Positions 37,691-49,435 of a DNA stretch of 64,000 nt are shown here, piece by piece. This DNA is from Pardosa pseudoannulata (taxonomy: Eukaryota; Arthropoda; Arachnida; Araneae; Lycosidae). The stretch lies in the NCBI GenBank assembly GCA_032207245.1, contig CM063502.1, forward strand, positions 48,041,404 through 48,105,403, given 5' to 3'. Both the position numbers and the translations under genes were made by a program. Below the pieces are notes generated by a model. The model was not told where the DNA came from. It was given only the letters and a program-made list of their open reading frames with translations, and did no database searches. Numbering within the stretch: position 1 is the stretch's first letter; each line of letters starts with the position of its first letter.

Positions 37691-39077
37691 TGGAGACATT
37701 TTGTTCATTATTTGCATATCTTTCTTTGACTTGTGATCGTTAGAGCAATCTCCAGGCAGTTTTTTGAACCATTTTTTCTTATTTGGATAAAGTTTTGTAA
37801 CCAAACAATGATAACCCCGCAAACCATTTTTCATTTCAGTCATTTTTCTGGTTTTTATGAATTTCTAAAGTTTGCACGCACTCTTTGCCCACCCGCTATA
37901 TATATATGTATATTCTTCGTTATGTCAAGCCATTTACGATATAAAAGGTTAGTGTCAAGTATTTTTTGTCATGTTTCGCAACCGTTCATTTTACGACAAA
38001 ATTTTGCATTATGTTTCTTTGGATAAGATACTTATTTGGTGGTTAAATAGTGTCGAAACGACTTTTACTGCAGGCTATTCAAGAGAATATTGAACCAATA
38101 CTACTGTCTACTCAGTATATTAGTAAGTGGAAATATTTCAATGCTATGTGTTAGCAATTCGTGAATTCTTATGAAAGAATTTTAAACCTAAGTAGTTTTA
38201 TATGCTGTTATAGTAAAATCATTTGGTAATTTAGAATTGCATAGATGTTCCAGATATGGTTAAAATATCTTTTGAATTTTACAGTTTTCATCTGCAGCAG
38301 ATTTTTTCCATCTAAGAAATGACAGAAATAAATCTTTTTTTATTACCATCCTTTTATATTCTTTTTATTCGAAAGAAAAAAATTCAATTCATGATTTCTC
38401 GAAGAGAGCCAAGAATCTCAAATCGTTTCAAATACACTGGACCACGATTTATTATGATTTTAAAGAAAATTTTCTTTTGATCGTGGAATTATGCTATTTC
38501 ATGCCTTTGAAAAAACTCATTAGTCATTAAAACTCAAATTTCCCAAATCCATTCAATATAATAGCTATATTTACAGAGTTTCTATTATGAAGAGAATGAA
38601 TCCACAATCTTTAAATTATTTTTCAGATAAATGTTCTGTTGAGCCATTTAGGATGCACGCCTTTGATCAATTAAAAGGGAATTCAATGGAAAATGACTAA
38701 AAAATTAGAAGAAAGTTTACTTAATGAGGCAAATGTACAATCCAATTAATTTGTAAATTTGTTCAATTAAAATTATTCAGTTTAGAAAATATACGTGACT
38801 GTATTTATACGGATACAGTATTAATTTAAGTTGAAAGATTTTTCTTGTATTCGGTAGAAAAAGCTTCAGCTTATTGAATCATTGGTGTTTATTTCCAATT
38901 CTATATATTCCATTTTCTGCAGAGAACATTTATGAATGCATAATTTAAGGGATTTATCTAAGAATCGAGAAAAGGAACTTTGTATGAGACATAAATAGCA
39001 AATAATAGCAGTCCTTAATGCAATTCCTAATGATTCTGTCTGAATAACAGACTGGATGGGGGATGAATAGATAGCCG
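37691..39077. other. A+T-rich stretch, nothing recognised
   Basis: The 97-codon plus-strand frame at 37733-38026 is hydrophobic and Cys-rich, without a recognisable family. No repeat copy noticed. Confidence 0.4.
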
Positions 39078-39186
39078 TTGGCCTTTGGACCAGACTTTAC
39101 GGGTTTGGATTGCATTGTCAATATGTATATACGTAATTGGTTTTAAGCAGTAGATTATTCTATGATTAATGCGTGAGTGGCAAAAC
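39078..39186 (+). repeat. Old SINE-A copy
   Basis: GCCGTTGGCCTTTGGACCAGA, GGGTTTGGATTGCAT and TTGGTTTTAAGCAGTAG line up in order with the SINE-A head, B-box and body (GGCCTTCGGTACCAGAG, GGGTTCGAATCC, TCGGCTTTAAGCAGTAG), with many substitutions. This is among the oldest copies. Confidence 0.6.
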
Positions 39187-40789
39187 ATTGAACGAAGAAC
39201 TTCCAGTTATAACCAATATTCAACATTCTTGGTGAGCGGCCTACCATGTTGGGTAAAGATTAATAAGAGAAGCTTTTTAGTAAGGTTTTAACCCCAGGCT
39301 CTCATAGATTGGAAGAACCCCAATTGTGCTGGTAGACGTATCTACTGGAATCATGATTGGCTACATTGTGTAAATGAGATCATGGATCAGTTAGCAGGGA
39401 AGTAGTCTTCCCAAAACTGGAAAGGGAGGTGTTTATACTTCTAGTTATTTGCTCTGGCTGGTTTTAAACCATGAGATAGGCGAAATAATGTAGGAACTAC
39501 AGAACTGTTATGAAATTTTGGAGAAGAGTCCCGTTCATAAACCAATTATTTGATTCCTGGTCAGCAGTAATTTTAAGATTTCAACCTCTCATTTAAGGTA
39601 ATTAGCTATTATAGTTTTAGATAACAGGAATTTTTCTTAAAAGATCTATGAATTTTTAAAACTTTAAAATTGCGCTTCGAGTGGCAGATTCATTTTTAGA
39701 GAGTTACCATAAAAAAAATGTAGTGGAGGGCATGTGAATCAAACTGCACTCGTCAGCAAATGACTGCGGCCCTTCTGTTGAATTTAATGTAGGCTTTAGA
39801 GATAGGTAACCTGGTCAGCCACCCGGGATGTCTTGAACCACAGTTTAAAAAAATAAAAGATAGATAACTTTTAATAATGTAGGGTTGTTTTACAACTTTG
39901 ATCAACAGGAACACTTTTATTTCATTAAAAACAGGTATTTTGTCTGAAGCTTGTTGTTATAATAGTTGTTAATAAGAAAGTGTGTTGAAGAAGATATCGC
40001 TCTGAGCTCTTAAATGGTTATGACCCGTTATGTCTAGGTTTATATTGTTTAGTTCACATTTTATTGGTAGATACTGTAGTAGTAAATGCACAAACAACGA
40101 AAGTAGACAACGATAGAAAGTATTTGAGAGCAGATACTTGTTTCGCAGCTGCAAACGAGTAGTATTATCAGTCAACTCAATGGCTGTAAAAACAGACTTT
40201 GTCAATTTGCTTTGATAATGCAGTTTGTTCGTACCTATGAAATAGCTGCCTACGATCTCTTTTTTATTTGTCTTACTTACATTGGCTTTGTATTAATTTC
40301 TATATTCTGGCACAAAAAATTTATCTTTTCATATAGATATATGCTTTCTGAATTCTACATAATTGTCATAATTCATTTTGAACGTGACTGGATGATATTT
40401 AATTGCATTCTCTAAGATTGAAAATTAGAATGCGAACGCTGGTACTTGACCAAACAGTGCCCGCTGTTCCGTTTTCATTGTTCTCGGTTCATTTTCTTCA
40501 AAAACATGGTAGAATGTCATTTTATGATTCATCATCTCTTGTTTAATATATCTAACTCGAACTTTTTATTCTTTTCACAAGAAAATGAAAAGGTTAACGC
40601 CTTAAATGGGTGAGAAAGATTCACTTCCCAGCTCTAATGCATGTGCTTTTTAATCATTTTGAAATGTTGTGGTTTTCCAATGCAGCTGGAAATACAGACA
40701 CATATGCCAATACAAGGCTGCGAAGCTGTAGCCCATTTAGCATCACCCGAGAAGCACGTGTAGCTTAAGGAATGCTAAGGACGCGAGTA
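39187..40789. other. Mixed stretch with unassigned less A+T-rich patches
   Basis: Patches at 39230-39480 and 39720-39850 (including CACCCGGGATGTCTTG and a B-box-like inverted TGAATCAAACTGC) resemble decayed SINEs but could not be assigned. Frames at 39969-40205 and 40212-40415 show no motif. Confidence 0.4.
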
Positions 40790-40905
40790 ACATAACCACC
40801 GCTTGGTTCTCATAATTTAGAAGCAGGGACCAAGGAGAAGACCTCCAGGCTTGTCCTGCCACCTCCAGAGGTACCGTTTCGGTTTGAAATGTAACTTAAT
40901 GATAA
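40790..40905 (-). repeat. SINE-M body and tail fragment
   Basis: Inverted, it reads CGAAACGGTACCTCTGGAGG, GGCAGGACAAGCCTGGAGG and TGCTTCTAAATTATGAG, matching the body and tail of the 55-kb copy. The tRNA-like head is missing. Confidence 0.75.
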
Positions 40906-41197
40906 CAAACAAAAACATGTGACGTTTGACAAGCGTGAAAAAAAGGTGCACGTTGATTAATCCCCAATCCTAAATGTAAATTTCGACACTTAACCCGTCT
41001 AATTTTCTTTTTTTTCTTTTGGTATGCGCATCGCTCAAATAACAAATGATTATTAATAATTAATGAGAAAGTGTAGAAAATACTAAATATATTTACTGCT
41101 GTTACTAAAACCTTCAAGTATCTTAACGGTGAAAAAAAAATTATGGGACCCATGAAGTTATAAAACGACACCATTTTAAAAACACAATGGAACACAG

Positions 41198-41375
41198 GGT
41201 TGGTTGGAAGCACTACAATCTACGAATACTGTTTTGCTACAAGAGGGCTAATGGGACCGGATCCTACTGCTAAGTACTAGCTACGAAAGCTACGAAACTT
41301 CGTAGCTAGCAGAATAGCTACGAATATCCATGCCAGCAGTAGGATTCCTACACAAAAACTACCTATTCAGCCATC
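41198..41375 (-). repeat. SINE-A copy with local AGCTACGAA expansion
   Basis: Inverted SINE-A body and head: GAGGGCTAATGGGACCGGATCC, then CGAATATCCATGCC. Between them the normally single GGCTACGAA motif has become several direct and inverted copies (41278-41332), including the palindrome GCTACGAAACTTCGTAGC. The head is heavily decayed. Confidence 0.75.
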
Positions 41376-42530
41376 TTTAAACTTATTCTGCAGGTTTCAG
41401 TTTATATTTAAATCGTGTCATGAGTCCTTTTTGTTCCAAAACATGTTATATATAGTAATAGCGTTTTAACTTTACCCCAATACATCAAATTTGTGTTTTG
41501 TACTGAAATAAGATTTAGTTACAGTTTTATAGTCTTTCAAATTTCTGTTTGATGCAAATGATAGATGAAAATTCGGCGTATGTCGATAAAAAAAGAGCTC
41601 GGTATTCTGAGTTTTTTTCCTACAGAAGCTATTTTAGATTTATATAAATTAATCCTAAAACAAATATAAATGTTCAAAGTATATTTATGAACAAATTGTG
41701 GAAGACTTTAATCATATATGCATTTAAACTTTTGCCCTTAATATCATTTAAAATTAAAACGCAGTAAAAAAGGATTTTTAATGCTAGAGAAAATTAATTT
41801 TCTGAATCAACGAATTATTACTGTATAATGACAAATCTGAATAATCATAAAAAACACACAAGATGAAAAATGATACAAAACCTACTTTTATATTTCTGGA
41901 ATTATTAACATTCTGTTTATAAAACAATAGTATTAATATAATATATCTTTGTCTAGTTAAAATATTAAGTTAATTGAAGGCAAAATGGAAAATGGCAATT
42001 TCTTGAAAGGCGGTAATTTGCAATTATTATAGTAATTACACCTTTTTTAATACTTTGGAAATCGGATTGCAAGTGATTATAGGATTAACAATTTATGAGC
42101 ATCAGTATAAATTACTGATTGCGACATTCGAGACAAATAGAAATTGCTTCCAACTGATTTCCTATAATATTTTCGATGGCAACTTTAAATATTTATTTCG
42201 AAGTTTCAGCAGTGAGTTAGATGTTCCTTGTAGAACTACTATTAGTCCATTTTTTAAAAATGACTGTCGAGATTTTACTCAGCTAAGAGTGCTTTAAAAC
42301 AGTACATATTTATTTCTAGTCATTAGACTACAGAGACTGTATATTTTTCCTTCAACAGTTATATAGCTTTGATCTTTAAGTTTACTCATACGATTTCTTT
42401 AGGACTCATATAAAAATTCGTAGAGGAAATGGTTTTCCTTCATTGAAGCTTTTCGAGGTAGAGGATGTATCTAAAGCTAGATAGGAAATCTGGAATAATT
42501 TGCACATACATACGTGAATAAATAAATATC
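41376..42530. other. A+T-rich stretch, nothing recognised
   Basis: No coding or repeat signal. The plus-strand frame at 42055-42297 has no domain motif. Confidence 0.4.
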
Positions 42531-42558
42531 CACACACACACACACACACACTTGCATG

Positions 42559-42622
<64 letters not shown>
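42531..42622. repeat. (CA)10 and (AT)31 microsatellites
   Basis: CA repeat at 42531-42551 and AT repeat at 42561-42622. The AT tract ends three bases before an LTR-like element. Confidence 0.95.
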
Positions 42623-42625
<3 letters not shown>

Positions 42626-42973
42626 TGTCAGGTGGCGTGCAATGGGGGTTAAGAATTAAGCGACTTATAATTAAAAATAGTTAGAACTTATTAACGATAA
42701 CGTAATAGGAGAAAGACACACCCTCAAGCGGAACTATACAGAATAAAGAAGCTGACGCGAAAGTAGACATAGGAATTTGCTTGTGTAGCAACGCCAAAGA
42801 AGACAGTTCTGAGCGGGAACTCGGCTTGATAACACCCTCCAAGCTTGTCATGGCGAAATATGAGAACAAAGGATATCTAAATGACAAAGCCATGGACAGA
42901 AGGATTACAATAAAGAAGTTTTTATACATGAAATCAAATGTGTTTTTCACACCTTAAACACTCATCCGTGTCC
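42626..42973 (+). mobile_element. Solo LTR-like element, copy C (348 bp)
   Basis: Begins TGTCAGGTGG, close to the TGTCAGGTCT of copy A, and ends CCTTAAACACTCATCCGTGTCC just before TATATAT. Shared design with copies A and B: GGGGTTAA near the start, then TTATAA, AATAAA at 42909-42914 located 59 bp from the end, and CCTTAAA near the end. It is much more diverged than A is from B. The minus-strand frame at 42681-42950 lies wholly inside it and is not evidence for a gene. Confidence 0.55.
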
Positions 42974-43404
42974 TATATATGAAATAGTGGGTGACGTTAA
43001 ACTGTAATTTCAAACTTTAACCTCGTTTTTAATCCTAAGTTGGCGAAATGTTTTCCGAGTGAAGGACAGATAACGTGCAGAAGCTAACTTGGTTTCATAG
43101 ATCTCATGTGTAACGTAAGGATTTTTATGTTAATTCATCATACTTTTTAGGAGTCGCATATTGAAGCCCTTGAGGCTTTGAGAGGCTTTTTTTTTCACCT
43201 GTGCATGGTCGCATTTCGAGCACGACGCAAGTAACAGTCTGGTAAAATTAAAATGTCTGTATTTTGAGAAAAAAATTGATATTGTCACAACTTTTCAGTT
43301 AATTGAGCTTTGTAGATTTTCTGTATTTAACGAATCTACTGAATATAAAATTTTAACATCTTAAATCACTTTTTTCTATTCATAGCGTTCAAATTTCGCT
43401 TCTT

Positions 43405-43436
<32 letters not shown>

Positions 43437-44216
43437 TGTGTAATATACTGATGTTTATAATATCGCTCTGTGTGGATGTTGCTGAAAAGTGTAAGTACAT
43501 AAAAGAAAATTTATCTTTGAAATTAAGGAAACAATTAAGGTAACTTTAACTTTGAGACCTAAAATATCTCCATTGACTCTCTCTAAATGCATTTTGACAA
43601 GTTTCGTCGGAACGTTTGCACGTATAAATCTCGCTTAACTTAAAAACTATTACCAGTGGAATGTTAAAATTTTGTATTTAACCTTTCACCCACCGATGTT
43701 CAGGAAATCGGAACACAATTTTTGACAAAAGATTGTTCTCAGAAATATTATTTTAAACACTTCAGTGTTTAACACTTTACATTAATGACAGTTTGAAGCA
43801 TTATTTGTCTCTTAAGTTTTTTTGTAAGCTTAAAATATTCACAAAAGGATTTTTTAAAGCTTATTATTATTTTAAAAATTTGGCGTTACCTATTTATTTA
43901 ACAAAAACGAATTTTTTGAAAATAGGGCAGTATTCATCATATGAATAAAAAATAAACGTGGAAAGTATTTCTATTTAAATATGAAAATCTTTTTAGGTTT
44001 AAGAATATTTTTTTTGACTTACCCCAAACTCCAATATTCCAAAAATAAAAATTTGATGAAAACATGGAAAAAAGTTTCTTCTGAAAGTTTTAAACTTTAC
44101 TGTGGATAAAACTATTAAAGTATTAAAATTTGAAAAAATTATATGATTACAATTATATGTTCATAGTTCGATGTTTAAACGGTGAAGACTATCGTAACAT
44201 CTAGTTGTTCACCTCC
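42974..44216. other. A+T-rich stretch with a CA repeat
   Basis: A (CA)n tract lies at 43405-43436. TTAACCTTTCACCCACCG near 43680 looks like one end of a TTAA element, but no partner end was found. No genes seen. Confidence 0.45.
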
Positions 44217-44294
44217 CTATTTTATTTTTTATCCCTCGTGTTGCAAAAAAGTAGACCGTAGCACTCCAAACCAAACCAAACTCTATTTTATTTT
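44217..44294 (+). repeat. 5'-truncated SINE-A with perfect 12-bp target duplication
   Basis: Only the last 54 bp of SINE-A are present (44229-44282: CCTCGTGTTGCAAAAAAGTAG to the AACC-rich tail). CTATTTTATTTT flanks it at 44217-44228 and 44283-44294. This is the outcome expected when target-primed reverse transcription from the 3' end stops early. The exact duplication marks it as recent. Confidence 0.9.
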
Positions 44295-45967
44295 AATCCA
44301 CATTGCATGTAACGAAAGAACTCAATATAATGGAAATTAACTCTACAACAATATACTAGAAGATATACACGTATACATAAGCAGTTGTAACAATACCAGT
44401 TTTATTAGTTCAAACAATGCTTTTCAGATCCAATTTATAAATTAAAAATCATTAATTATTTGTTTAGAATAATTTGAGTTTTTATTGTTTATAACTTCTT
44501 GGTATAGAATAAATGATGTTCTGTAATCATGAGAAATTGTGATTTATGACGAAATATATGTAGCGAAAACATTTCAATATATTTGATATTATTTCTTTTG
44601 ATCACTGCTGTTGTAGACTTTGTTGAGTCTACCTCTTCAAAAGCTTTTTTCAGTGTACACCGTGCAGTATATTATTAGATTAATCTGTTACTTCACTCGT
44701 TGCATCAATTCTGGTTTGTTTAAAATGCTGAAATACCTACCCTCCCACCTTTAACAACAATAAAGTTACATCCACAAATCAGTGAACCAGAAAGAAGCAC
44801 GTTGAAAGCCGTATTCAGAACAGCAGCGATCTCGATGGTGAATGCCATACTAGTTAATATTTGAGCATTAATATTAGTTAATATTTCAGTATTAATACTA
44901 GTTTCAGTATTAATTTTTGAGTCAATTTAATGTTTTATAACTATTAAAATTAAAAAAAAAATATGCTGTCTTTCTCAGCTTGCACATAACTTTTCAGTTG
45001 AACTAAATTAAATAGAATCTTCTGGTGCATTAAATTCAGTTTTATTTGTATTCCAAGGTGTTAAAAGAATAAATAATGTAATTTTTAAATATTTAAAAGT
45101 AACAAATTCATACTACTAAAAGTAACTTATAAAAAATTCATAGTGACACCGAAGTAATTAATAAGGCAAATTCCAAAAGCTTTTCTTTTCCTGGCCGAAA
45201 CATCTGGCCATGGAGTAATTAATGAAACATTGCATAAGATATCACAAAAAATGCGTGGGCATTGAGTGGTTTGTATGTATATTTGATGCATTAGCTTGCG
45301 CGCATTATTTCTCAAACATTGAGATGAATTATTTTGTTTAAAATTCGTAGCGCGAACAGTACCAGAGAAATTTATTATTTATTCAGAATGGATTAATAAC
45401 GATCTTTTGGACAGATCTGTTTGTACAAAGAGGGGAGCTGGAGGACATTTCAGAAACAAGCAACCAGTGATATGATGATTACATTTTAATTTGTTCAACT
45501 GATATCAGCGTGCTCTAAATTCACGACAGTTAAATGGCGTAAGCTCACATTAAAATAGGACGGAATGATTTAAGAGCTTTCAGATAAGATATTAACGTAA
45601 TCTACATTATCTGGCTACTTAATTTGCATTTATTGACCTAAGTTTGGGAGTACTGTATACCGTTGAATTACGATAATATCAAATGGGTATAAAATGGGTA
45701 GCATCAGATCTTACCCACAAAGCACAAAGGTAATTCCCTTAATGAACACATCTGAATAATAAATGTTTTCGGATCATTTCATAAATATATTTCCAATATT
45801 TTTTCTCTGATATTTCACTAAAGGAATTTGAATTTCGTATTCAATAAAGCAGATTATCTGTAATTTCAGACATTTTATTAATAATTAAATAATCGTGGGA
45901 TAAAAGTTTTCTACGAATATAAGCATAAGGCAAAGAACCATAAGGAATAGTTTGTTGTTTTCATAAA
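44295..45967. other. A+T-rich stretch, nothing recognised
   Basis: A short direct duplication of TTAATATT(T/G)...AGTATTAATA lies near 44855-44920. No coding sequence recognised. Confidence 0.4.
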
Positions 45968-46207
45968 TATAGTTAAACCTATCTATCTCAAATTTCGCGG
46001 AGATTCAGAAAAGTTAACTTTTTAAGACATAATAACCCCATATTTAGAAAATAAAATGTAAAAATAGTCAGAATGTTGAATACAATTACCTAGTTAAGGG
46101 AGAAAAATCTGTTAAAATAGTTTGAAATCGAAAATCTTTTGTTTGAGCTATATTTCTTATTTTGGAAGTGAGGAGACATCATGCTGAGCAACGCATTCTA
46201 GCGATTT

Positions 46208-46420
46208 TAGTAAATTTCCCAAGTGTCAACTGCCTTCTCCAAATCTTTTACTGTAAGTTTTGAAGCATCTGTATCTTCCCCTGTTTCATCACCATTATTA
46301 TCAGTATCAATCTCCACTTCTTTGATTATTTCTCCCTGCATTTAATGCAGGGAGTAGCTAGGGAGTACTCCAGCAGTATCAAAAGAATTATTCCACATTT
46401 ATAAACTCCCTTACATAAAG
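46208..46420 (-). pseudogene. Tigger-like transposase C-terminal remnant
   Basis: On the minus strand one frame reads NNSFDTAGVLPS, comparable to the conserved NCFxxAGF block of Tigger transposases. After a stop it continues GEIIKEVEIDTDNNGDETGE and SKLTVKDLEKAVDTW, then TAA near 46208. An acidic linker followed by a short helical tail is usual at the C-terminus of Tigger/jerky-type proteins. The 10-bp hairpin at 46332-46354 lies within it. The assignment is supported by the element ends around it but rests on short motifs. Confidence 0.5.
46332..46354. other. Perfect 10-bp hairpin
   Basis: CTCCCTGCAT and ATGCAGGGAG flank a three-base loop (TTA). It interrupts the Tigger-like remnant and may have arisen by a local inverted duplication. 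Confidence 0.9.
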
Positions 46421-46734
46421 TTTACTTCAAGACTTCCTTATTTCCATCCAATCTACATCTCGCAGTTCAATGTTGATGTCGTCAATTTATTATACCTATT
46501 TCAATACTTGTATCTTCTTGGAAAAACATTACTGATTGTCTATGGATGTAAATAACTACCCTACTTGTAATTTCCGAGTGAGAGAGTGTGTATTGCGAGA
46601 TATAGTTTTCCAGAAAAAAAAAACCTTTCAAATAAACAAATGAAAACGTGGCAAACTATTCAAGAGTTAAAAAAATTAAATAAAAGAAAAAAAAGGTTTG
46701 AGATATACAGGTTTCGAGATAGGTTTAACAGTAT

Positions 46735-48129
46735 ATGCTTAAAAAAATAGGGGGAAATATTTAAAAAATAATACAAGTCATTTTCAAGTGCATTATTTTA
46801 TTTTGTATTTTTATTGTGAGTGTAACGTCTGAAAATAGAAAATAAGAATTAGTTAGATAATTTCATTTAGACCTAAAATCTGATTTTTTAAAAGCAAATA
46901 TAAGGCTATTAATTTTAGCTTCTTATTTTTTTTTTAAATTTGAATTAGATGAAGAAATAAAGTCATATTTTATGCAATAAATAAAATTACTTTTAGTTCT
47001 TAAAACCCGTGAAACTTTCAAATTTTACTTAATGGATTTTTGCCTTTTATGTTTCGTATACAACGTAATATAAGAGTAAATATTTTTTAAACTTTTAAAA
47101 CTTAAATTTTACTTTATTTCTTCTAGTTTGGTGTATGCATTAAAAGAGATTTTGCCTTCGCGAAATTTCTCTAACAATTTCCATCTATGGCATCTTACCG
47201 CAAGGTGAAAAGATCATCCACTGCAATTTTCCATGTGGTGGGTACGTCACAAACACAACCAAACTTTATTCGGGAATTAAACACAAACTACTATCGTGAA
47301 AGTTTACGACGCTAATAACTAAACAATCTGGCCGTTAGTCATGCAGTATTATATATAGTGATTTTATTTATTTCAATTTTTTTCAATAATGAATAAGTGT
47401 TTCATGTTTTCTGTTCGTTATATTTTTATATCAATACCCATATTTAAAAAATCAAATAGAAAGAAACTTATAGATTTCATGCAACAACTTTCTGCATATT
47501 TTAAATATTTTTTTTCTTTTGGATAGCATTATGCATAATATTTCCTCATTCTTAAAATTTTAATTTTTAATAAAGCGCAATACCAATTTCCCTCTCAAGG
47601 ATTTGATTTCTAACTGCACTTCTTTATACTTGATAGAAACATTGAGCGTATAAAAAATACATCCAGTAAATGTATTCCCATGAATAACTGCTGTGCTTTG
47701 GTTCATTAAAAGAATTTTGGGGAATCAAAATTCTTTTCCGATAGGTACATCCAATCCTGAATGAAAGGAATAGAGTTCCATATATTAGCATTACAGTAAA
47801 TGTACCATTTCATATATTAGCATTACAATAGATGTAGGCCGCTCTCATGACATTTTTCGAAATCTTTTTTTTTCTGTACATGCATTACCTATATTTCCTG
47901 TATAGAATAATACGAAGAAAAATTCTGTGAACGTTAAAAATGATGTAATTATAATGTAATACAGTGGAACACGCTTATGAAAATTTCCTGCTTCTGATGT
48001 TTTAAACGCTTAGACGTTTATCTCGGTCGTTCCAATGTTTTTCCAATATCTATAATGCTACAATTCTCTGTTTAAGATATTTTATTTTTAAATATTTTTC
48101 CACTTAAGAAGCTCTTTCCTCAGAATCAA
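46735..48129. other. A+T-rich stretch, nothing recognised
   Basis: Contains a short tandem duplication of CATATATTAGCATTACA near 47780-47830. No gene recognised. Confidence 0.45.
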
Positions 48130-48330
48130 TCTTTTCAAATTTATGGTGAACCATAATTTTTACTTGAAGGCAAACAGAAAAACTGCATTTTGGTAAAAAA
48201 TGTCTGGTAAGAGAAAATAACCTTAGGCGGTATTTTTTTACAATAATGTCTGTCAAACTTTGAGAGATTTGACCATCCTGTTTGTGAGAACTGTAACGTT
48301 TTATAAGTAAAGGTCTTCTTGATACTTTGG
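48130..48330 (-). pseudogene. Possible decayed C2H2 zinc-finger segment
   Basis: Two overlapping minus-strand frames hold finger-like strings: SQTGWSNLSKFDRHYCKK in one, and CSFSVCLQVKIMVHHKF in the other, reminiscent of C2H2 fingers spaced about 28 residues apart. Several Cys and His ligands are missing and the frame changes between them. If real, it is a broken fragment. A chance resemblance is quite possible. Confidence 0.25.
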
Positions 48331-49399
48331 ATTTTGTACAAGGCTGTAATCGTTCTTTAATGATAAGGAACATGTAATATATAAAAAAGGTATATAAAAA
48401 GATACGAGTGGGAAAATATGTTATTAAAGGTAAGGGAAAATTAAATTTGTCATCACTTCTACTGTCTTACAACAGCTTTTATTACTTATAGAGCTTATTT
48501 ATGTTCCAAAACTTTTGCTTTTAATTTTGTCCTATGAATAAGCATGTCCCTTTTTCTATTTGACTCTCAAAATTAAAGATAAGCATTTGATCGTTGTATA
48601 GGTTAATAGCTATAAAGCAAATTTCTAAGATTTAAAATGAAATAACATTTCAACTAAGATAACTCTAGATCTATTTAAAACCATGTGAATGAAGAAATTA
48701 CTTTGGCACTTAAAACACTTTGAACACACTATTGTTAAACAGGGAGTAAGAATTCGACAGTGAAGGCTCGTGTTCTTTCGAAAAGCTAAAAAGTTGCAGA
48801 GTACGAGTATACATTCATGATACTCTTTAATAAGCTTTTCCAAAGCTCATTTGTCTTTGACACTCTAAACAGATATCAATTTCATGGTTTCTAATGGCAC
48901 TTATTCCCAGAGTCTAAGAATGTTGCCAGTAGCGGTTTAACTGGAAGAAAGCAAAATGCTACATCTTCATTCTTTGTTATTACTGGTTTACAAATTAATG
49001 TCATATCTGAAGTGGCCAAACTATTTTTCAAAACGAATATAATCTGTGCCTTCATTGTCTATGCTTGCTATAGTCCACCAGATATTAATGGGATATTAAT
49101 AATACACAGTACATTTTCAACAATTATTTTAATTTTAAAAATTATGACAAAACTTGTGAATGAAACTAATTTCAATACTCAACAAGAGGTAAATATAAAA
49201 AAAAACTTGTTTTATAATGCAAATTTAATTAAAAATTAAAAAATTAAAAATTTTTGAACAACTTTTAAAATCTTTACTACTTATTTAAATCTTTACATTT
49301 TTCCTCTGATTATTTTCTAAGATTTACTAAAGTATGTTAAAAACTCTGCAAATGGTGTTTAGATATTCTCATATTACAGACAATATAATTTCTTTTGGA

Positions 49400-49404
<5 letters not shown>
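48331..49404. other. A+T-rich stretch, nothing recognised
   Basis: Small frames at 48625-48843 (minus) and 49012-49239 (plus) carry no motif. No repeats noticed. Confidence 0.4.

Positions 49405-49434
<30 letters not shown>
49405..49434. repeat. (TA)15 microsatellite
   Basis: Pure TA tract of 30 bp. Confidence 0.95.

Positions 49435-49435
<1 letters not shown>

Larger units (their letters stand above)
45968..46734 (-). mobile_element. pogo/Tigger-like element, internally deleted
   Basis: The left end reads TATAGTTAAACCTATCTATC. The right end, read inverted, is TATACTGTTAAACCTATCTC, followed by GAAACCTGTATATCTC. These matching inverted ends with repeated TATCTCGAAACC-type motifs and TA-rich flanks resemble pogo/Tigger transposons. 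Inside, on the minus strand, is a decayed C-terminal transposase segment. At under 0.8 kb it lacks most of the gene. Confidence 0.62.

Noticed and set aside
43680..44180. Further TTAA element starting TTAACCTTTCACCCACCG
   Set aside because: No matching inverted end was found downstream.
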